Shown here: positions 46,278-56,675 of the stretch, piece after piece
How positions within the stretch are numbered: position 1 is the stretch's first letter
Layout of the letters: the number at the start of each line of letters is the position of its first letter
Assembly: GCF_014842925.1 (NCBI RefSeq)
Contig: NZ_JACYXJ010000003.1
Span: 186,001-250,000, forward strand
Direction: 5' to 3'
Source: Roseibium polysiphoniae
GTDB taxonomy: Bacteria; Pseudomonadota; Alphaproteobacteria; Rhizobiales; Stappiaceae
DNA length: 64,000 nt
Notes under the pieces: model-generated
Seen by the model: the letters and a program-made list of their open reading frames with translations, nothing else
What the model was told of the DNA's origin: nothing
The model's database searches: none
Translations under genes and position numbers: made by a program

Positions 46278-47288
46278 ATGATCGATCAGGACACTTTATC
46301 GGTTGAGGCGACGCTGGCATCGCTGCGTGCAGTGGGGGAGGCGACGCGCCTGCGCCTTGTTGCTCTGCTCGGGCAGAGTGAGTTGACCGTCAAGGACGCG
46401 ACCGCGATCCTCGGTCAAAGCCAGCCCCGCATCTCCCGACATTTGAAATTGCTGGCGGAAGCCGGGCTGATCCTGCGGTTTCCGGAAGGGTCTTGGGTCT
46501 ACTACCGCCTGGCGGACGGACCTGCAGCGGATTTTGCCCGCGATCTGGTCAAAAGGATCTCGGCAACTGACCCCGTATTGACCGCAGACCGTGAGCGCTT
46601 CCAGGCAATTCGCAAAGCGAAGGCAGAAGAAGCTGCGGCCTATTTCGCGGCGAAGGCCGCGACCTGGGATACGGAGCGTTCTCTCCATGCCGCCGACAGC
46701 GACGTCGAAAAGGCTTTGCTCCGCGTTTTGGGCGAGCGCCCGTTTCAGAGCTTTCTGGATTTGGGAACCGGGACCGGACGGCTGCTGGAACTGCTTTCCG
46801 ACCGCTATGTCTCTGCGCTTGGAATTGATGCTTCCCATGACATGCTTTCCGTCGCTCGCGCCAATCTGGCGCGCATCGGTCTGAGCAATGCTCAGGTTCG
46901 CCACGGCGATATCTATGCACTGAATGTTCCGCCGCGGTCCTTTGACGTGGTGGCGATCCATCAGGTGCTACACTTCCTTGACGACCCGGCGCGTGCGCTT
47001 GCGGAGGCAGCAAGAGCGCTGCGGCCTGGTGGCCGGCTGCTGATCATCGACTTTGCGCCGCACGAACTTGAGTTCCTGCGGGAAACCCATGCGCATCGAC
47101 GTCTTGGCTTTGGCCATGACCAGATGAAGCGTTGGCTGGAAGCTCTGGATCTGGAGATGGAGCAGGTCACCGACCTGGCCCCCCAGTCCGACGAAAACAC
47201 CAATTTGACTGTGACACTGTGGCTTGCCCGGGATCCGCGTATCGTGACGGACCTGCCGGTGGCCGAACCGACCCGAGAGGTTGCCTGA
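46278..47288 (+). CDS. ArsR-family regulator fused to a SAM-dependent methyltransferase (SahR-like)
   Basis: The 336-residue protein joins an ArsR winged helix (residues 1-95; TVKDATAILGQSQPRISRHL, RFPEGSWVYYRLADG) to a class I methyltransferase domain (FLDLGTGTGRLLEL around residues 159-172, then IHQVLHFLDDPARALAEAAR). No metal-binding cysteines are present, so it is not a metal sensor. A SAM or SAH-binding domain joined to a DNA-binding domain makes sense for sensing the methyl cycle ahead of metF and metH. The ATG at 46278 is used; a TTG at 46266 is also in frame. Confidence 0.85.
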   Translation: MIDQDTLSVEATLASLRAVGEATRLRLVALLGQSELTVKDATAILGQSQPRISRHLKLLAEAGLILRFPEGSWVYYRLADGPAADFARDLVKRISATDPVLTADRERFQAIRKAKAEEAAAYFAAKAATWDTERSLHAADSDVEKALLRVLGERPFQSFLDLGTGTGRLLELLSDRYVSALGIDASHDMLSVARANLARIGLSNAQVRHGDIYALNVPPRSFDVVAIHQVLHFLDDPARALAEAARALRPGGRLLIIDFAPHELEFLRETHAHRRLGFGHDQMKRWLEALDLEMEQVTDLAPQSDENTNLTVTLWLARDPRIVTDLPVAEPTREVA

Positions 47289-47290
47289 GC

Positions 47291-48205
47291 ATGACACATA
47301 CATTGACCAAACGGCGTTCGCGCCAGGCGAGCGTTGCGCCGATCACTGCGTCTTTCGAGTTCTTTCCGCCCAAGAGCGAAAAGATGGCCGAGTCGCTCTG
47401 GACGACAGTTGGGCGTCTTGCGCCCCTCGCGCCGTCCTTCGTTTCCGTGACCTATGGAGCGGGCGGGTCAACGCGGGAGCGGACTCATAAGACTGTCGAG
47501 CGCATTTTGAATGAAACGGACGTCCTGCCGGCGGCGCACCTGACTTGCGTCGGTGCCTCCAAGGCTGAGGTCGACGCCATCATTCAGGATTACTGGGACA
47601 TGGGCGTGCGCCATCTGGTTGGTCTGCGCGGTGATCCGCTCGAGGGCATTGGTGCAATCTACCGTCCGCATCCGGAAGGCTACGCCTATGCGTCTGATCT
47701 GGTCGCGGGAATCAAGTCGATCGGCGACTTCGATGTTTCGGTGTCCGGCTACCCGGAACGCCATCCGGAAAGTGCGGGCTGGGACGTTGAAATCGACAAT
47801 CTGAAGCGCAAGGTGGATGCAGGCGCAGACCGGATCATCACCCAGTATTTCTTCGACAACGACCTGTTCGAGACTTATCTGGAACGGATCGCGAAGGCCG
47901 GCATCAGCATTCCGGTTATTCCCGGTATCGTGCCGATCCATAATTTTGAGCAGACGATGGTGTTCTCGGCCAAATGCGGAACATCGATCCCTGACTGGCT
48001 GGCGCGGCGCTTTGCCGGCCTGCAGAATGATCCCGACACGCGCAAGCTCGTGGGAGCTGCCGTGGCTTGCGAACAGGTCATGGACCTGGTCGACCGGGGT
48101 ATTTCCGACTTCCATTTCTACACCATGAACCGCGCCGATCTGACGTATGCGATCTGCCACATGCTCGGCATGGGCAATCATGCTCCTGAACAACAGGCCG
48201 CCTGA
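47291..48205 (+). CDS. metF: Methylenetetrahydrofolate reductase
   Basis: The 304-residue FAD enzyme reduces 5,10-methylene-THF to 5-methyl-THF, the methyl donor for MetH. Visible family features: SFEFFPPKSEKMAESLW, FVSVTYGAGGSTRERT, the VGLRGDP loop, and GADRIITQYFFDNDLF. The ATG at 47291 is 2 bases after the previous stop, so the genes are coupled. Length matches the bacterial enzyme. Confidence 0.96.
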   Translation: MTHTLTKRRSRQASVAPITASFEFFPPKSEKMAESLWTTVGRLAPLAPSFVSVTYGAGGSTRERTHKTVERILNETDVLPAAHLTCVGASKAEVDAIIQDYWDMGVRHLVGLRGDPLEGIGAIYRPHPEGYAYASDLVAGIKSIGDFDVSVSGYPERHPESAGWDVEIDNLKRKVDAGADRIITQYFFDNDLFETYLERIAKAGISIPVIPGIVPIHNFEQTMVFSAKCGTSIPDWLARRFAGLQNDPDTRKLVGAAVACEQVMDLVDRGISDFHFYTMNRADLTYAICHMLGMGNHAPEQQAA

Positions 48206-48226
48206 TCGGACCGGAAGGGTATTCTC

Positions 48227-51200
48227 GTGAAAAAAACTGATGTGTTTGATCGCCTGACCGAGGCAGCGGCTTCTCGTATTCTGGTCCTTGACGGCGCCAT
48301 GGGCACCGAGATCCAGCAGCTGAAATTCGATGAAGCGGCCTATCGCGGTGCGCGCTTTGCCGACTGGCCTTCGGATGTGAAGGGCAACAACGACCTGCTG
48401 AGCCTGACCCAACCGGACGCAATCCGGCAGATCCACGTTGATTACCTCAACGCGGGCGCCGATATCGTTGCCACCAACACGTTCTCCTCGACCACCATCG
48501 CCCAGGCCGACTACGGCATGGAGGAGCTGGCCTATGAACTGAACGAAGTCAGTGCGCGGCTCGCTCGTGAGGCCTGCGATATCGTTGAAGCGAAGGATCC
48601 TTCACGCAAACGCTATGTGGCAGGTGGCCTCGGACCGACCAACCGGACGGCGTCAATCTCTCCGGATGTGAACAATCCGGGCTATCGGGCCGTGAGCTTC
48701 GATGATCTGCGCATTGCCTATGCGGAGGCGGTACGTGGTCTGATTGCAGGTGGTGCGGATCTGATCCTGGTCGAGACTATTTTTGATACGCTGAACGCCA
48801 AGGCGGCGCTTTTTGCGATTGACGAAGTGTTCGATGAAGTGGGCAAAAAGCTGCCGGTGATGGTCTCGGGCACGATCACTGATTTGTCGGGACGTACCTT
48901 GTCTGGCCAGACGCCGGAGGCGTTCTGGAACTCGGTTTCTCATTCCGAACCACTGACCATCGGGCTCAACTGCGCACTCGGTGCCAAGGAAATGCGCGCA
49001 CACGTGGCCGAGCTCGGACGGGTTGCGGACACGCTGGTCTGTGCCTATCCGAACGCCGGCCTTCCCAATGAATTCGGCGAATATGATGAGAGCCCTGAGC
49101 ATATGGCCGGGTTGATCCGGGAGTTCGCAGAAGCGGGGCTGGTCAATGTGGTCGGTGGCTGCTGCGGCACGACCCCTGCGCACATCAAGGCGATCGCGGA
49201 AGCCGTTGAAGGACTGGCGCCGCGTGCGATCCCGGATGTGCCAAGGCACATGCGGCTGTCCGGCCTTGAGCCTTTCGTGGTGACGCCGGAAGTCAATTTC
49301 GTCAATGTGGGCGAGCGTACGAATGTCACGGGCTCTGCACGGTTTCGCAAGCTGATCAAGACCGGCGACTACAACACTGCGCTGGATGTGGCGCGCGACC
49401 AGGTGGAGAACGGCGCGCAGATCATCGACGTCAACATGGACGAAGGGCTGCTCGATTCCGAGGAAGCCATGGTCACCTTTCTCAATCTGATCGCTGCTGA
49501 ACCGGACATCGCCCGCGTTCCGATCATGATTGACAGTTCCAAGTGGACCGTGATCGAAGCCGGCCTGAAGTGCATTCAGGGCAAGGGTGTCGTCAATTCC
49601 ATCTCCATGAAGGAAGGCGAAGAGGCTTTCATCGAGCAGGCAAAGCTCGTGCGCCGGTATGGTGCTGCGGTCGTGGTCATGGCGTTCGATGAACAAGGTC
49701 AGGCCGACACCTATGAACGCAAGATCGAGATCTGCGAACGGTCCTACAAGATCCTGACCGAGAAAGTCGGCTTGCCGCCCGAGGATATCATCTTCGACCC
49801 GAATATCTTTGCCGTCGCGACCGGCATCGAGGAACACAACAACTACGGCAACGACTTCATCGAGGCGACCGGCTGGATCCGTCAGAATCTGCCGCACGCT
49901 CATGTCTCCGGCGGGGTCTCCAACCTGTCATTCTCTTTCCGCGGCAACGAGGGCGTACGCGAGGCCATGCACTCGGTGTTCCTCTATCATGCCGTTGCGC
50001 AGGGCATGGACATGGGGATCGTCAACGCCGGACAGCTGGCCGTCTATGACAAGCTCGAGCCGGAATTGCGTGAGTTGTGCGAGGACGTTGTCCTCAATCG
50101 GTCGCCGGAAGCGACCGACAGGCTTCTGGATGCTGCCGAGCGCTGGAAAGGCGAGGGTGGCAAGAAACGGGAAGCTGACCTGACCTGGCGGACCTGGGGC
50201 GTTGCCAAGCGTCTTGAGCATGCGCTGGTCAACGGCATTGACGATTATGTCGTCGAGGACACCGAGGAAGCCCGCCATAATTTCGACCGGCCACTGCATG
50301 TGATCGAAGGTCCGTTGATGGACGGCATGAACGTGGTTGGCGACCTTTTCGGCTCCGGTCAGATGTTCCTGCCGCAGGTGGTCAAGTCTGCTCGCGTCAT
50401 GAAAAAAGCCGTCGCGCATTTGATGCCCTTCATGGAGAAGGAAAAGGAAGAGAAGGGCCTTGAGGGCCATTCTTCCGCTGGCAAGATCCTGATGGCGACG
50501 GTGAAAGGCGATGTCCACGATATCGGCAAGAACATCGTCGGCGTGGTTCTCCAGTGTAACAACTTCGAGGTGATTGACCTTGGGGTGATGGTATCGGCTG
50601 CCAAGATCCTTGAAACGGCGAAGGAAGAGAAAGTTGACATTGTCGGTCTCTCCGGCCTGATCACGCCCTCTCTCGATGAAATGTGTCATGTGGCGGCCGA
50701 GCTTGAACGTGAAGGTCTCGATGTTCCGCTCTTGATCGGCGGAGCGACGACCAGCCGTATTCACACGGCGGTCAAGATTCACCCGAACTACGAGCGTGGC
50801 CAGGCGATCTATGTGACTGATGCCGGCCGTGCGGTCGGTGTTGCGTCGAGGCTCATGAGTGAAGGCCAGCGCGCGCCTTACTTTGCCGAGGTGCGCGAGG
50901 AATACGTCAAGATCGCCGAGGATCACGCAAAGAGCCGTGGCGGCGCGCAACGTGTTTCCATCGAAGTAGCACGTGACAACCGTCTGCAGCCGGATTTTGC
51001 CGCTCATGCGCCGGTCAAGCCGTCCTTCCTCGGAACGAAGTCGTTCGACTACTTCCCTCTCGAAAAGCTTGTTCCTTTGATCGACTGGACGCCGTTCTTC
51101 TCGACCTGGGAAATCAAGGGCCGGTATCCGGATGTTCTGACGGACAATCGCTATGGCCCTGCGGCGAAGGCGCTTTACGACGATGCCCGTCGCATGCTGG

Positions 51201-51955
51201 ATGAGATCGTCGAGAAGAAACTTCTGACGGCACGCGGTGTCGCAGGCTTCTGGCCGGCAGCAGGCCGTGGGGATGATATCGTCCTTTTCGCGGACGATGC
51301 GCGGTCACAGGAGCGGGCGACCCTGCACAGTCTGCGCCAGCAGATGAGCCGCACGTCAGGCGGACGGGCCAATGTCGCGCTGAGTGATTTCATTGCGCCT
51401 GAAGCGAGCGGAGTTGCTGATTATATCGGCGGTTTCGCGGTGACAGCGGGTCATGGCGAAGAAGAGCTGGCCGCGCGGTATGCCCGCGAGAGCGACGACT
51501 ATAACAAGATCCTCAGTCAGGCTCTTGCCGATCGCCTTGCCGAAGCCTTTGCCGAGAAGCTGCATCAGATCGTGCGCAAGGAACTTTGGGGGTATGCCGC
51601 CGATGAGACGCTCTCAAATGAAGAGCTCATCGCAGAAAAATACCAGGGCATACGTCCGGCCCCGGGCTATCCCGCGCAGCCGGATCACACGGAGAAAGCG
51701 ACCCTGTTCGAGCTTCTCGATGCGGAAAAGGCGACGGGCATCCGTCTTACGGAAAGCTATGCGATGGCACCTGGATCTTCCGTGTCAGGGCTGTATTTCG
51801 CGCATCCGGAAAGCCATTACTTCGGCGTTGGCAAGATCGAGCGGGATCAGATCGAAGACTATGCAATGCGCAAGGGATGGGATGTTGCCCTCGCCGAGCG
51901 CTGGCTGGCTCCGATCCTGAACTATGACCCACGTCGGCTTGAAGCGGCCGAGTGA
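48227..51955 (+). CDS. metH: Cobalamin-dependent methionine synthase
   Basis: The 1242-residue four-module enzyme makes methionine from homocysteine and methyl-THF via methylcobalamin. The homocysteine module has zinc ligands Cys249, Cys312 and Cys313 (GGCCGTTP). The folate module follows ([14 protein letters not shown]), then the B12 cap and Rossmann domains with GDVHDIGKN, His764 being the lower cobalt ligand, and the SAM-dependent activation domain ([14 protein letters not shown]). The GTG start at 48227 lies 21 bases after metF. All four modules are intact and in the usual order. Confidence 0.97.
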   Translation: MKKTDVFDRLTEAAASRILVLDGAMGTEIQQLKFDEAAYRGARFADWPSDVKGNNDLLSLTQPDAIRQIHVDYLNAGADIVATNTFSSTTIAQADYGMEELAYELNEVSARLAREACDIVEAKDPSRKRYVAGGLGPTNRTASISPDVNNPGYRAVSFDDLRIAYAEAVRGLIAGGADLILVETIFDTLNAKAALFAIDEVFDEVGKKLPVMVSGTITDLSGRTLSGQTPEAFWNSVSHSEPLTIGLNCALGAKEMRAHVAELGRVADTLVCAYPNAGLPNEFGEYDESPEHMAGLIREFAEAGLVNVVGGCCGTTPAHIKAIAEAVEGLAPRAIPDVPRHMRLSGLEPFVVTPEVNFVNVGERTNVTGSARFRKLIKTGDYNTALDVARDQVENGAQIIDVNMDEGLLDSEEAMVTFLNLIAAEPDIARVPIMIDSSKWTVIEAGLKCIQGKGVVNSISMKEGEEAFIEQAKLVRRYGAAVVVMAFDEQGQADTYERKIEICERSYKILTEKVGLPPEDIIFDPNIFAVATGIEEHNNYGNDFIEATGWIRQNLPHAHVSGGVSNLSFSFRGNEGVREAMHSVFLYHAVAQGMDMGIVNAGQLAVYDKLEPELRELCEDVVLNRSPEATDRLLDAAERWKGEGGKKREADLTWRTWGVAKRLEHALVNGIDDYVVEDTEEARHNFDRPLHVIEGPLMDGMNVVGDLFGSGQMFLPQVVKSARVMKKAVAHLMPFMEKEKEEKGLEGHSSAGKILMATVKGDVHDIGKNIVGVVLQCNNFEVIDLGVMVSAAKILETAKEEKVDIVGLSGLITPSLDEMCHVAAELEREGLDVPLLIGGATTSRIHTAVKIHPNYERGQAIYVTDAGRAVGVASRLMSEGQRAPYFAEVREEYVKIAEDHAKSRGGAQRVSIEVARDNRLQPDFAAHAPVKPSFLGTKSFDYFPLEKLVPLIDWTPFFSTWEIKGRYPDVLTDNRYGPAAKALYDDARRMLDEIVEKKLLTARGVAGFWPAAGRGDDIVLFADDARSQERATLHSLRQQMSRTSGGRANVALSDFIAPEASGVADYIGGFAVTAGHGEEELAARYARESDDYNKILSQALADRLAEAFAEKLHQIVRKELWGYAADETLSNEELIAEKYQGIRPAPGYPAQPDHTEKATLFELLDAEKATGIRLTESYAMAPGSSVSGLYFAHPESHYFGVGKIERDQIEDYAMRKGWDVALAERWLAPILNYDPRRLEAAE

Positions 51956-51988
51956 TCGTAGAAATACGATGGAACGAACGCAGTGTTC

Positions 51989-52019
51989 ACCAATCCGGTC
52001 CTAGTGGGTTCGGATTGGT
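51989..52019. promoter_or_regulatory. Inverted repeat upstream of azoR
   Basis: ACCAATCCG at 51989-51997 and CGGATTGGT at 52011-52019 form a perfect 9-bp dyad with 13 bases between. No T-tract follows, so it is more like a regulator binding site than a terminator for metH. It ends 58 bases before the azoR start. Confidence 0.45.
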
Positions 52020-52077
52020 CATACTATTTCCAGGACGAAGCGGTGCATGGCACCTGCGCTAGTCCATGGAGATACGA

Positions 52078-52686
52078 ATGTCCGCAAATTCCAAGACAAT
52101 CTTGAAGATCGATGCATCGGCGCGCAAGGAAGGGTCCATGACCCGCGAACTGGCCGATGAGCTTGTTGCACGCCTTGTCGAAGCTCGCCCTCAAGACAAG
52201 GTCATTACGCGCGATGTGGCGGCAGGCCTGCCTTTTCTGGATGAGGCGTGGATCGGAGCGAACTTTACCGACGCCGCCGAACGCAGCGATGAGCAAAAGC
52301 AGAAACTCGCGCTTTCCGACACATTGATCGAAGAGCTGCGCAGTGCGGATGTTCTGGTCATTGGCGTACCGATCTACAACTTCGGTGTTCCTGCGACACT
52401 GAAAGCCTGGATCGACCATATTGCCCGTGCGCGTGAGACGTTCCGCTATTCGGAAGCGGGTCCGGTCGGCCTTTTGGAAGGCAAGAAAGCCTATGTGATT
52501 GTTGCATCCGGCGGCACCAAGGCAGGGTCCGAGATTGATTTTGCAACAGGGTACATCAAGCATGTGCTTGGTTTTGTCGGGATCACGGATGTGACGCTGA
52601 TCGCAGCCGACCAGCTGATGGAAAACGCTGCCGACAAGCGCGCCGCAGCGTTGGGTCAGGTGCGCGAAGTTGCAGCTGCAGCCTGA
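52078..52686 (+). CDS. azoR: FMN-dependent NADH-azoreductase / quinone reductase
   Basis: The 202-residue flavodoxin-fold protein opens ILKIDASARKEGSMTRELAD and has the FMN-binding IGVPIYNFGVPATLKAWIDH and GGTKAGSEIDFATGYIKHVL segments of AzoR. It reduces quinones and azo dyes by two-electron transfer, protecting from redox cycling. GGAG at 52069-52072 supports the ATG at 52078. It has its own dyad upstream and a strong terminator after it. Confidence 0.9.
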   Translation: MSANSKTILKIDASARKEGSMTRELADELVARLVEARPQDKVITRDVAAGLPFLDEAWIGANFTDAAERSDEQKQKLALSDTLIEELRSADVLVIGVPIYNFGVPATLKAWIDHIARARETFRYSEAGPVGLLEGKKAYVIVASGGTKAGSEIDFATGYIKHVLGFVGITDVTLIAADQLMENAADKRAAALGQVREVAAAA

Positions 52687-52741
52687 TCGCATGTGAGCAG
52701 AAGGTTGCCGTTCAAGGTTGGCACTTCCGCCCGATCAATAA

Positions 52742-52778
52742 AAAAAGGCAGTGACGGTTCTTCCGTCACTGCCTTTTT
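52742..52778. terminator. Strong bidirectional terminator after azoR
   Basis: GGCAGTGACGG at 52747-52757 and CCGTCACTGCC at 52763-52773 form a perfect 11-bp stem with a 5-base loop, flanked by A and T runs on both sides. It can serve azoR and the small minus-strand ORF at 52850-52933. Confidence 0.92.
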
Positions 52779-52849
52779 GTAAAAACTACACGCCACTTTT
52801 TTTACTGAGAAACAGGTTCTGTCTCAGGTGGCTCTTGATGTGACCGCTT

Positions 52850-52933
52850 TCAAACGATCCCCAGCACGATCGCGCCCAAAAACGCGAATGCGGCGAAGAA
52901 TGCGAGCATGTTTATGTTGCGTGTCAAGGTCAT
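52850..52933 (-). CDS. 27-residue hydrophobic small protein
   Basis: ATG at 52933 follows a strong GGGAGG site at the right distance (TGGGAGGCCAAC before ATG). The 28-codon frame ends TGA at 52850 and encodes a short basic start (MTLTRNINM) and one membrane helix (LAFFAAFAFLGAIVLGIV). The bidirectional terminator lies 72 bases after it. Too short for usual gene finders. No function can be given. Confidence 0.55.
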   Translation of the reverse strand: MTLTRNINMLAFFAAFAFLGAIVLGIV

Positions 52934-53311
52934 GTTGGCCTCCCAATAACCGCTCCAACCCGACAGCGATATTAGGCGAATGCAGGGTTAACACGAAAGC
53001 GAAAAAGTTGCTGCACTGCAAAGCATACGCATTTTTCATGTCCCAGATTGCGCAATTGTCGTAATATTCTATTTTAAATCAGTATCTTACTGTGTGTGTC
53101 GGTCTTGTGAATATCTGCCGACGGCTCAGCTTCTTGAAATATTCATTGAAAAATACGGGCGTTCATTTTTGGCATTCACTTGCCAAACCAGAGATATTGT
53201 CACTTTTAACTATTAGTTATCTGAGAGGGATTATGCTTCCTTAAGGTAGTCTATTGTTAAATATAAGATGTTAGGCATTTTAGTGAAAGTCAGCTGAACG
53301 AGAGGGTGCGG
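52934..53311. other. AT-rich intergenic region
   Basis: About 378 bases between the small minus-strand ORF and the second DUF2336 gene. AT content rises strongly from 53040 to 53290. It should contain promoters for both flanking genes. No RNA gene, repeat or mobile-element end is visible. Confidence 0.4.
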
Positions 53312-54454
53312 ATGCTGAGCTTAAGCAAGCTGGCGGAACTTGCCAAAGATGGCAGTAAGGGGGGACGGAAGAGTCTGGTCAGTGCATTGATCGACTTGTT
53401 TGTCTCGCCTGAACGCGAGCACGCCGAGCAGGTCAGCATCATGTTCGGCGAGATCGTCATGAGCGTTCTCGACCAGCTGGAAGAAGAAACGCGGATGGCA
53501 CTCGCCCAAAGGGTCGGTACGCTGCCTACGGCGCCCCGCGATCTGGTTGTCAAACTGGCCGCTGATGAGTTCAAGATTGCGGAGCCGGTCTTGAAAGAAT
53601 CCCCACTCTTGACCGAGGAGGAGCTGGAAGCGATTGCCCTCGACGGATCAATGGAACACCTCGAGGCGATTGCGACACGCGATGTCCTGGATGAAAAAGT
53701 GACCAACGTTCTGGTGGATCGCGGCAATCGCAAGATCTTGGAGAGCGTCGCCAATAACGAAAACGCGCGGATGGCTGACCAGACCTTCCTGAGGCTTGTT
53801 GAGAAAGCGCGGGCGTGTCCCGAAATCCAGGAAGCGCTCATCCAGCGTCAGGACATGCCGGCCGAGTCCGCCAAATGCCTTTTGAGTTTCCTCAGTGCAG
53901 AATTGATGGAAAGGGTCAAGGCGCTCGGCGGCGACAATGTGCTCGCCGAAGTGATGGCGGAACGCGCCGCCGAAGAAGTGAAGGCGCGCGCCAGCCACCT
54001 TGAAGCCAGCCGGAATGAAGCGGCTGAAATCATCGATGCCGTTGCCAACAAGAAGAAGACCCTGGACGAGGCCGTTTCCCAATTTGCCCGGTCGGATCGG
54101 GCTGCGGAACTAGGTATTCTGCTTGCCAAGGTGGGCGAACTTCCGGCTGCCGCTGTGTCACGGCTGATCTACAGCCCATCGGACAAGCCGCTGATCATTG
54201 TTTGCAAGGCCCTTTCGGTTTCGGATGCGGCTTTCAAGGACATTCTGACCATGCGGGCGAGAAAGCTCCAAAGTGGTGGCCTTGAGCTTAACGATGCGAT
54301 CAATCGCTACGCGGCCGCATCTGTCGCCGGTGCAAAGCAATCGCTCGAGGCGATCCGTGCGACTGGTGCGAACATGGCCAAGAAGGACGAGCCAGAAGTT
54401 GTCGAGGAGCGCGGTGCCTTCATGCGCAGCAAGAAAAAGCCGAAAGCGGATTAA
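53312..54454 (+). CDS. DUF2336 family protein, copy 2
   Basis: The 380-residue helical protein shares the DUF2336 pattern with the gene at 41133-42218 (KLAADEFKIAEPVLKESPLL here). The C-terminal third is rich in charged helices (ASHLEASRNEAAEIIDAVAN). There is no membrane helix. The ATG at 53312 with GAGAGGG before it is better than the GTG at 53306. The function is unknown. Confidence 0.8.
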   Translation: MLSLSKLAELAKDGSKGGRKSLVSALIDLFVSPEREHAEQVSIMFGEIVMSVLDQLEEETRMALAQRVGTLPTAPRDLVVKLAADEFKIAEPVLKESPLLTEEELEAIALDGSMEHLEAIATRDVLDEKVTNVLVDRGNRKILESVANNENARMADQTFLRLVEKARACPEIQEALIQRQDMPAESAKCLLSFLSAELMERVKALGGDNVLAEVMAERAAEEVKARASHLEASRNEAAEIIDAVANKKKTLDEAVSQFARSDRAAELGILLAKVGELPAAAVSRLIYSPSDKPLIIVCKALSVSDAAFKDILTMRARKLQSGGLELNDAINRYAAASVAGAKQSLEAIRATGANMAKKDEPEVVEERGAFMRSKKKPKAD

Positions 54455-54470
54455 TCCGCGACCCCCTTCC

Positions 54471-55091
54471 TCAGTTGCGTTGCAAGCTGGCAGTCATGGC
54501 CGCCGCTGACATCAAAAATCCACCACCGATGCGATTGACCAGACGCATGAATGCAGGTGACCGCATCCGGTTGCCGACTGCAGATGCGGCGAGCGCATAT
54601 ACGGCTGCATTCAAGACTCCAAGCACCACGAAGGTCGCACCGAGCAGGAACAATTGCGGAGCGACGGCTGCATCGGGCGCGATGAAGTGGGGCAAGAAAG
54701 CCATGAAGAAGACGATGCCCTTCGGGTTCAAGGCTGTCACCACATAGGCATGCAGGAAAACCTTTCGCGCTGGCGCTTCAGCAACCTGATGCGGTTCCAG
54801 CGCTTCGGGTCGGTTGCGCCACATCTTGATGCCGATCCAGAACAGATAGATTGCTCCCACCCACTTCAAAATGTCGAACATATAGGCCGATGTCGCCAGG
54901 ATTGCGCCAAGTCCGAGGAGGGAGGCTGCTGCAGCGGTCGCATCACCAAGACCTACGCCCAACACGCTGGCGGAGGCCGACTTGCGTCCCTGTGCCAGAG
55001 CGTAGCTGACAACCAGCATGATGGTGGGTCCTGGAATGGCCAGCACGATCAGGGTCGCGATGACATAGGCTGAATAAAGTTCGAGAGTCAT
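54471..55091 (-). CDS. LysE/RhtB family amino acid exporter
   Basis: The 206-residue membrane protein has about six helices and the LysE/RhtB signature: LIVLAIPGPTIMLVVSYALA, GVGLGDATAAAASLLGLGAI, LKWVGAIYLFWIGIKMWRNR and ALNPKGIVFFMAFLPHFI. Family members export homoserine, threonine or other amino acids. The substrate is unknown. It diverges from the extensin-like gene. Confidence 0.9.
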   Translation of the reverse strand: MTLELYSAYVIATLIVLAIPGPTIMLVVSYALAQGRKSASASVLGVGLGDATAAAASLLGLGAILATSAYMFDILKWVGAIYLFWIGIKMWRNRPEALEPHQVAEAPARKVFLHAYVVTALNPKGIVFFMAFLPHFIAPDAAVAPQLFLLGATFVVLGVLNAAVYALAASAVGNRMRSPAFMRLVNRIGGGFLMSAAAMTASLQRN

Positions 55092-55155
55092 GGTCGAAAA
55101 GCTTTGCGAAGTGGTTCAGTGTCGCGAAGAGTAACGTCTTCAGACCAAGGAGAAA

Positions 55156-55926
55156 ATGGTGAATTGCGCAATGCGGCTTCGAGGCAACCGATTGCAAGAG
55201 CTATGGCAGGGCGCGTGGCTCCTGGGCGTCTTTTTCCTTGCAGCTCTTGTTTTTGCGGAGCCAGGGTCTGCAAGCGACGCTCCGGTTCCCGTTTCCAAGC
55301 CATCTCTGCCGACAGATCAAGATGATAAGCTTGCAGATGATGAGACTGTAAAGGCTGAGAACAGGCGCGAGAGCACTGCGAACGAGGCAGTGTGTGAGAT
55401 CGAGCTTGCCGAGATCGAAATTGTCGAGAGCGTTGAGGGCGAAAATGGCTGCGGCGTTCCGGCTGCGGTCAGCCTGTTGGCGACCACCGGTTCTTCGCCG
55501 ATCAGCTTGTTGCCGCCGCCCACCGTGGGATGCGCCTTTGCTGGCAAGTTTGCCGAGTTCCTTTCCGGGCCCGCTGTGAAGAAAGCGAGCAAGGAAGTTG
55601 GAAGCGATCTTACGGGGCTTAGGGTCGGGCCGGGATATGTTTGCCGGCGCCGGAACAATCTCCCCGATGGAAAATTATCTGAACATGCGAAAGGCAAGGC
55701 ACTGGACATCACCACCTTCGTCTTTGCCGATAACGTGGAGGCGTCAATTGCAGAGGACTGGGGGAAGGACACGCCTGAAGGCCGTGCGCTGAAGCATCTT
55801 CATGCTGGCGCTTGCGAGGTCTTCACCACGGTTCTGGGGCCTGATGCCGACCCCAATCACAGTTCTCATTTCCATGTCGACACCGGATGTCATGGGCGTG
55901 ACTGCACCTACCTGATTTGTCAGTAG
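55156..55926 (+). CDS. Secreted extensin-like (M15-type) domain protein
   Basis: The 256-residue protein has a signal peptide (hydrophobic [13 protein letters not shown]), a long acidic linker (residues 40-90), then the extensin-like C-terminal domain with [14 protein letters not shown] and [15 protein letters not shown]. The histidines and aspartates in these motifs resemble zinc ligands of LD/DD-carboxypeptidases, so it may trim peptidoglycan. Six cysteines suggest disulfides. An AAGGAG site precedes the ATG. Confidence 0.82.
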   Translation: MVNCAMRLRGNRLQELWQGAWLLGVFFLAALVFAEPGSASDAPVPVSKPSLPTDQDDKLADDETVKAENRRESTANEAVCEIELAEIEIVESVEGENGCGVPAAVSLLATTGSSPISLLPPPTVGCAFAGKFAEFLSGPAVKKASKEVGSDLTGLRVGPGYVCRRRNNLPDGKLSEHAKGKALDITTFVFADNVEASIAEDWGKDTPEGRALKHLHAGACEVFTTVLGPDADPNHSSHFHVDTGCHGRDCTYLICQ

Positions 55927-56036
55927 GGGCCGTAGGAGAGCTGCGCACAAGAGCCCGCCGGAAGACCGGCAGGCCCTTGCTTCTGTCAGTGTCGGTAGGT
56001 GGGTCTACCTATCCCAGATATCGGGCCGGGGGCTGG

Positions 56037-56468
56037 TCACTGACAGAACTTCTGCTCACCGCGATAGGTTGTGTATGTTCCCGTCGACGGCTGGAAAGAG
56101 CGGAACTTGTCCGAGCAATAGCGGTACCAAGCGGGGCTCCAGGGCTGGAGGCCATAGCCAGCGCCATGAACGCGTCCAGGAGCTGGTGCCGGCGGATAAT
56201 AGTTTCGTGCCGGGGCTGCATAGCTACGCTGGCTGGTCGCGCCGAGGATGATGGCGCCTGCGGCCAGGCCGATGATGCCGGCGGCGACGGCGGCGCCTGC
56301 ATTATTGTTGTGCTTCTTTGGTGCATGGCCGCGATGAGGACGATGCTGGCCGTGGCCGCCAGAATGTTTGTTCCAGCCTTTGCGAGGGCCTGCTTCGGCC
56401 ATGGAGATTGCCGGCAACAGCATGGCGCCGGAAAGGGCAACTGCGAGAATGCGCTTGGTCTTGGTCAT
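56037..56468 (-). CDS. BA14K-family secreted protein
   Basis: The 143-residue product has a signal peptide ending near AEA-GP, a His/Asn-rich stretch (HGQHRPHRGHAPKKHNNN), one membrane-like helix (AAVAAGIIGLAAGAIILG) and the BA14K motif at the end (WYRYCSDKFRSFQPSTGTYT, then a terminal Cys). BA14K proteins are near-specific to Hyphomicrobiales, first described as Brucella immunoreactive lectin-like proteins. The start at 56468 has GGAGCATG upstream. Confidence 0.88.
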   Translation of the reverse strand: MTKTKRILAVALSGAMLLPAISMAEAGPRKGWNKHSGGHGQHRPHRGHAPKKHNNNAGAAVAAGIIGLAAGAIILGATSQRSYAAPARNYYPPAPAPGRVHGAGYGLQPWSPAWYRYCSDKFRSFQPSTGTYTTYRGEQKFCQ

Positions 56469-56675
56469 GTCATGCTCCTTCGTCTTCTGGGCGGCGCCTT
56501 GGCGTCTTTGCCGTGCGCCTCTTGATCTGATGGAGGCACTATGACGTGCGGCCACTGAACCGGTTCTGAGACCGGCATTCATCTTCCGTTCAGGTTTGAA
56601 TGCTGGGACGTTTCGCTCATCGCCTGGTCAGGATATCAAGGGACTGAGGGAGATTCGGCGCGCAGGAGAATGGAC

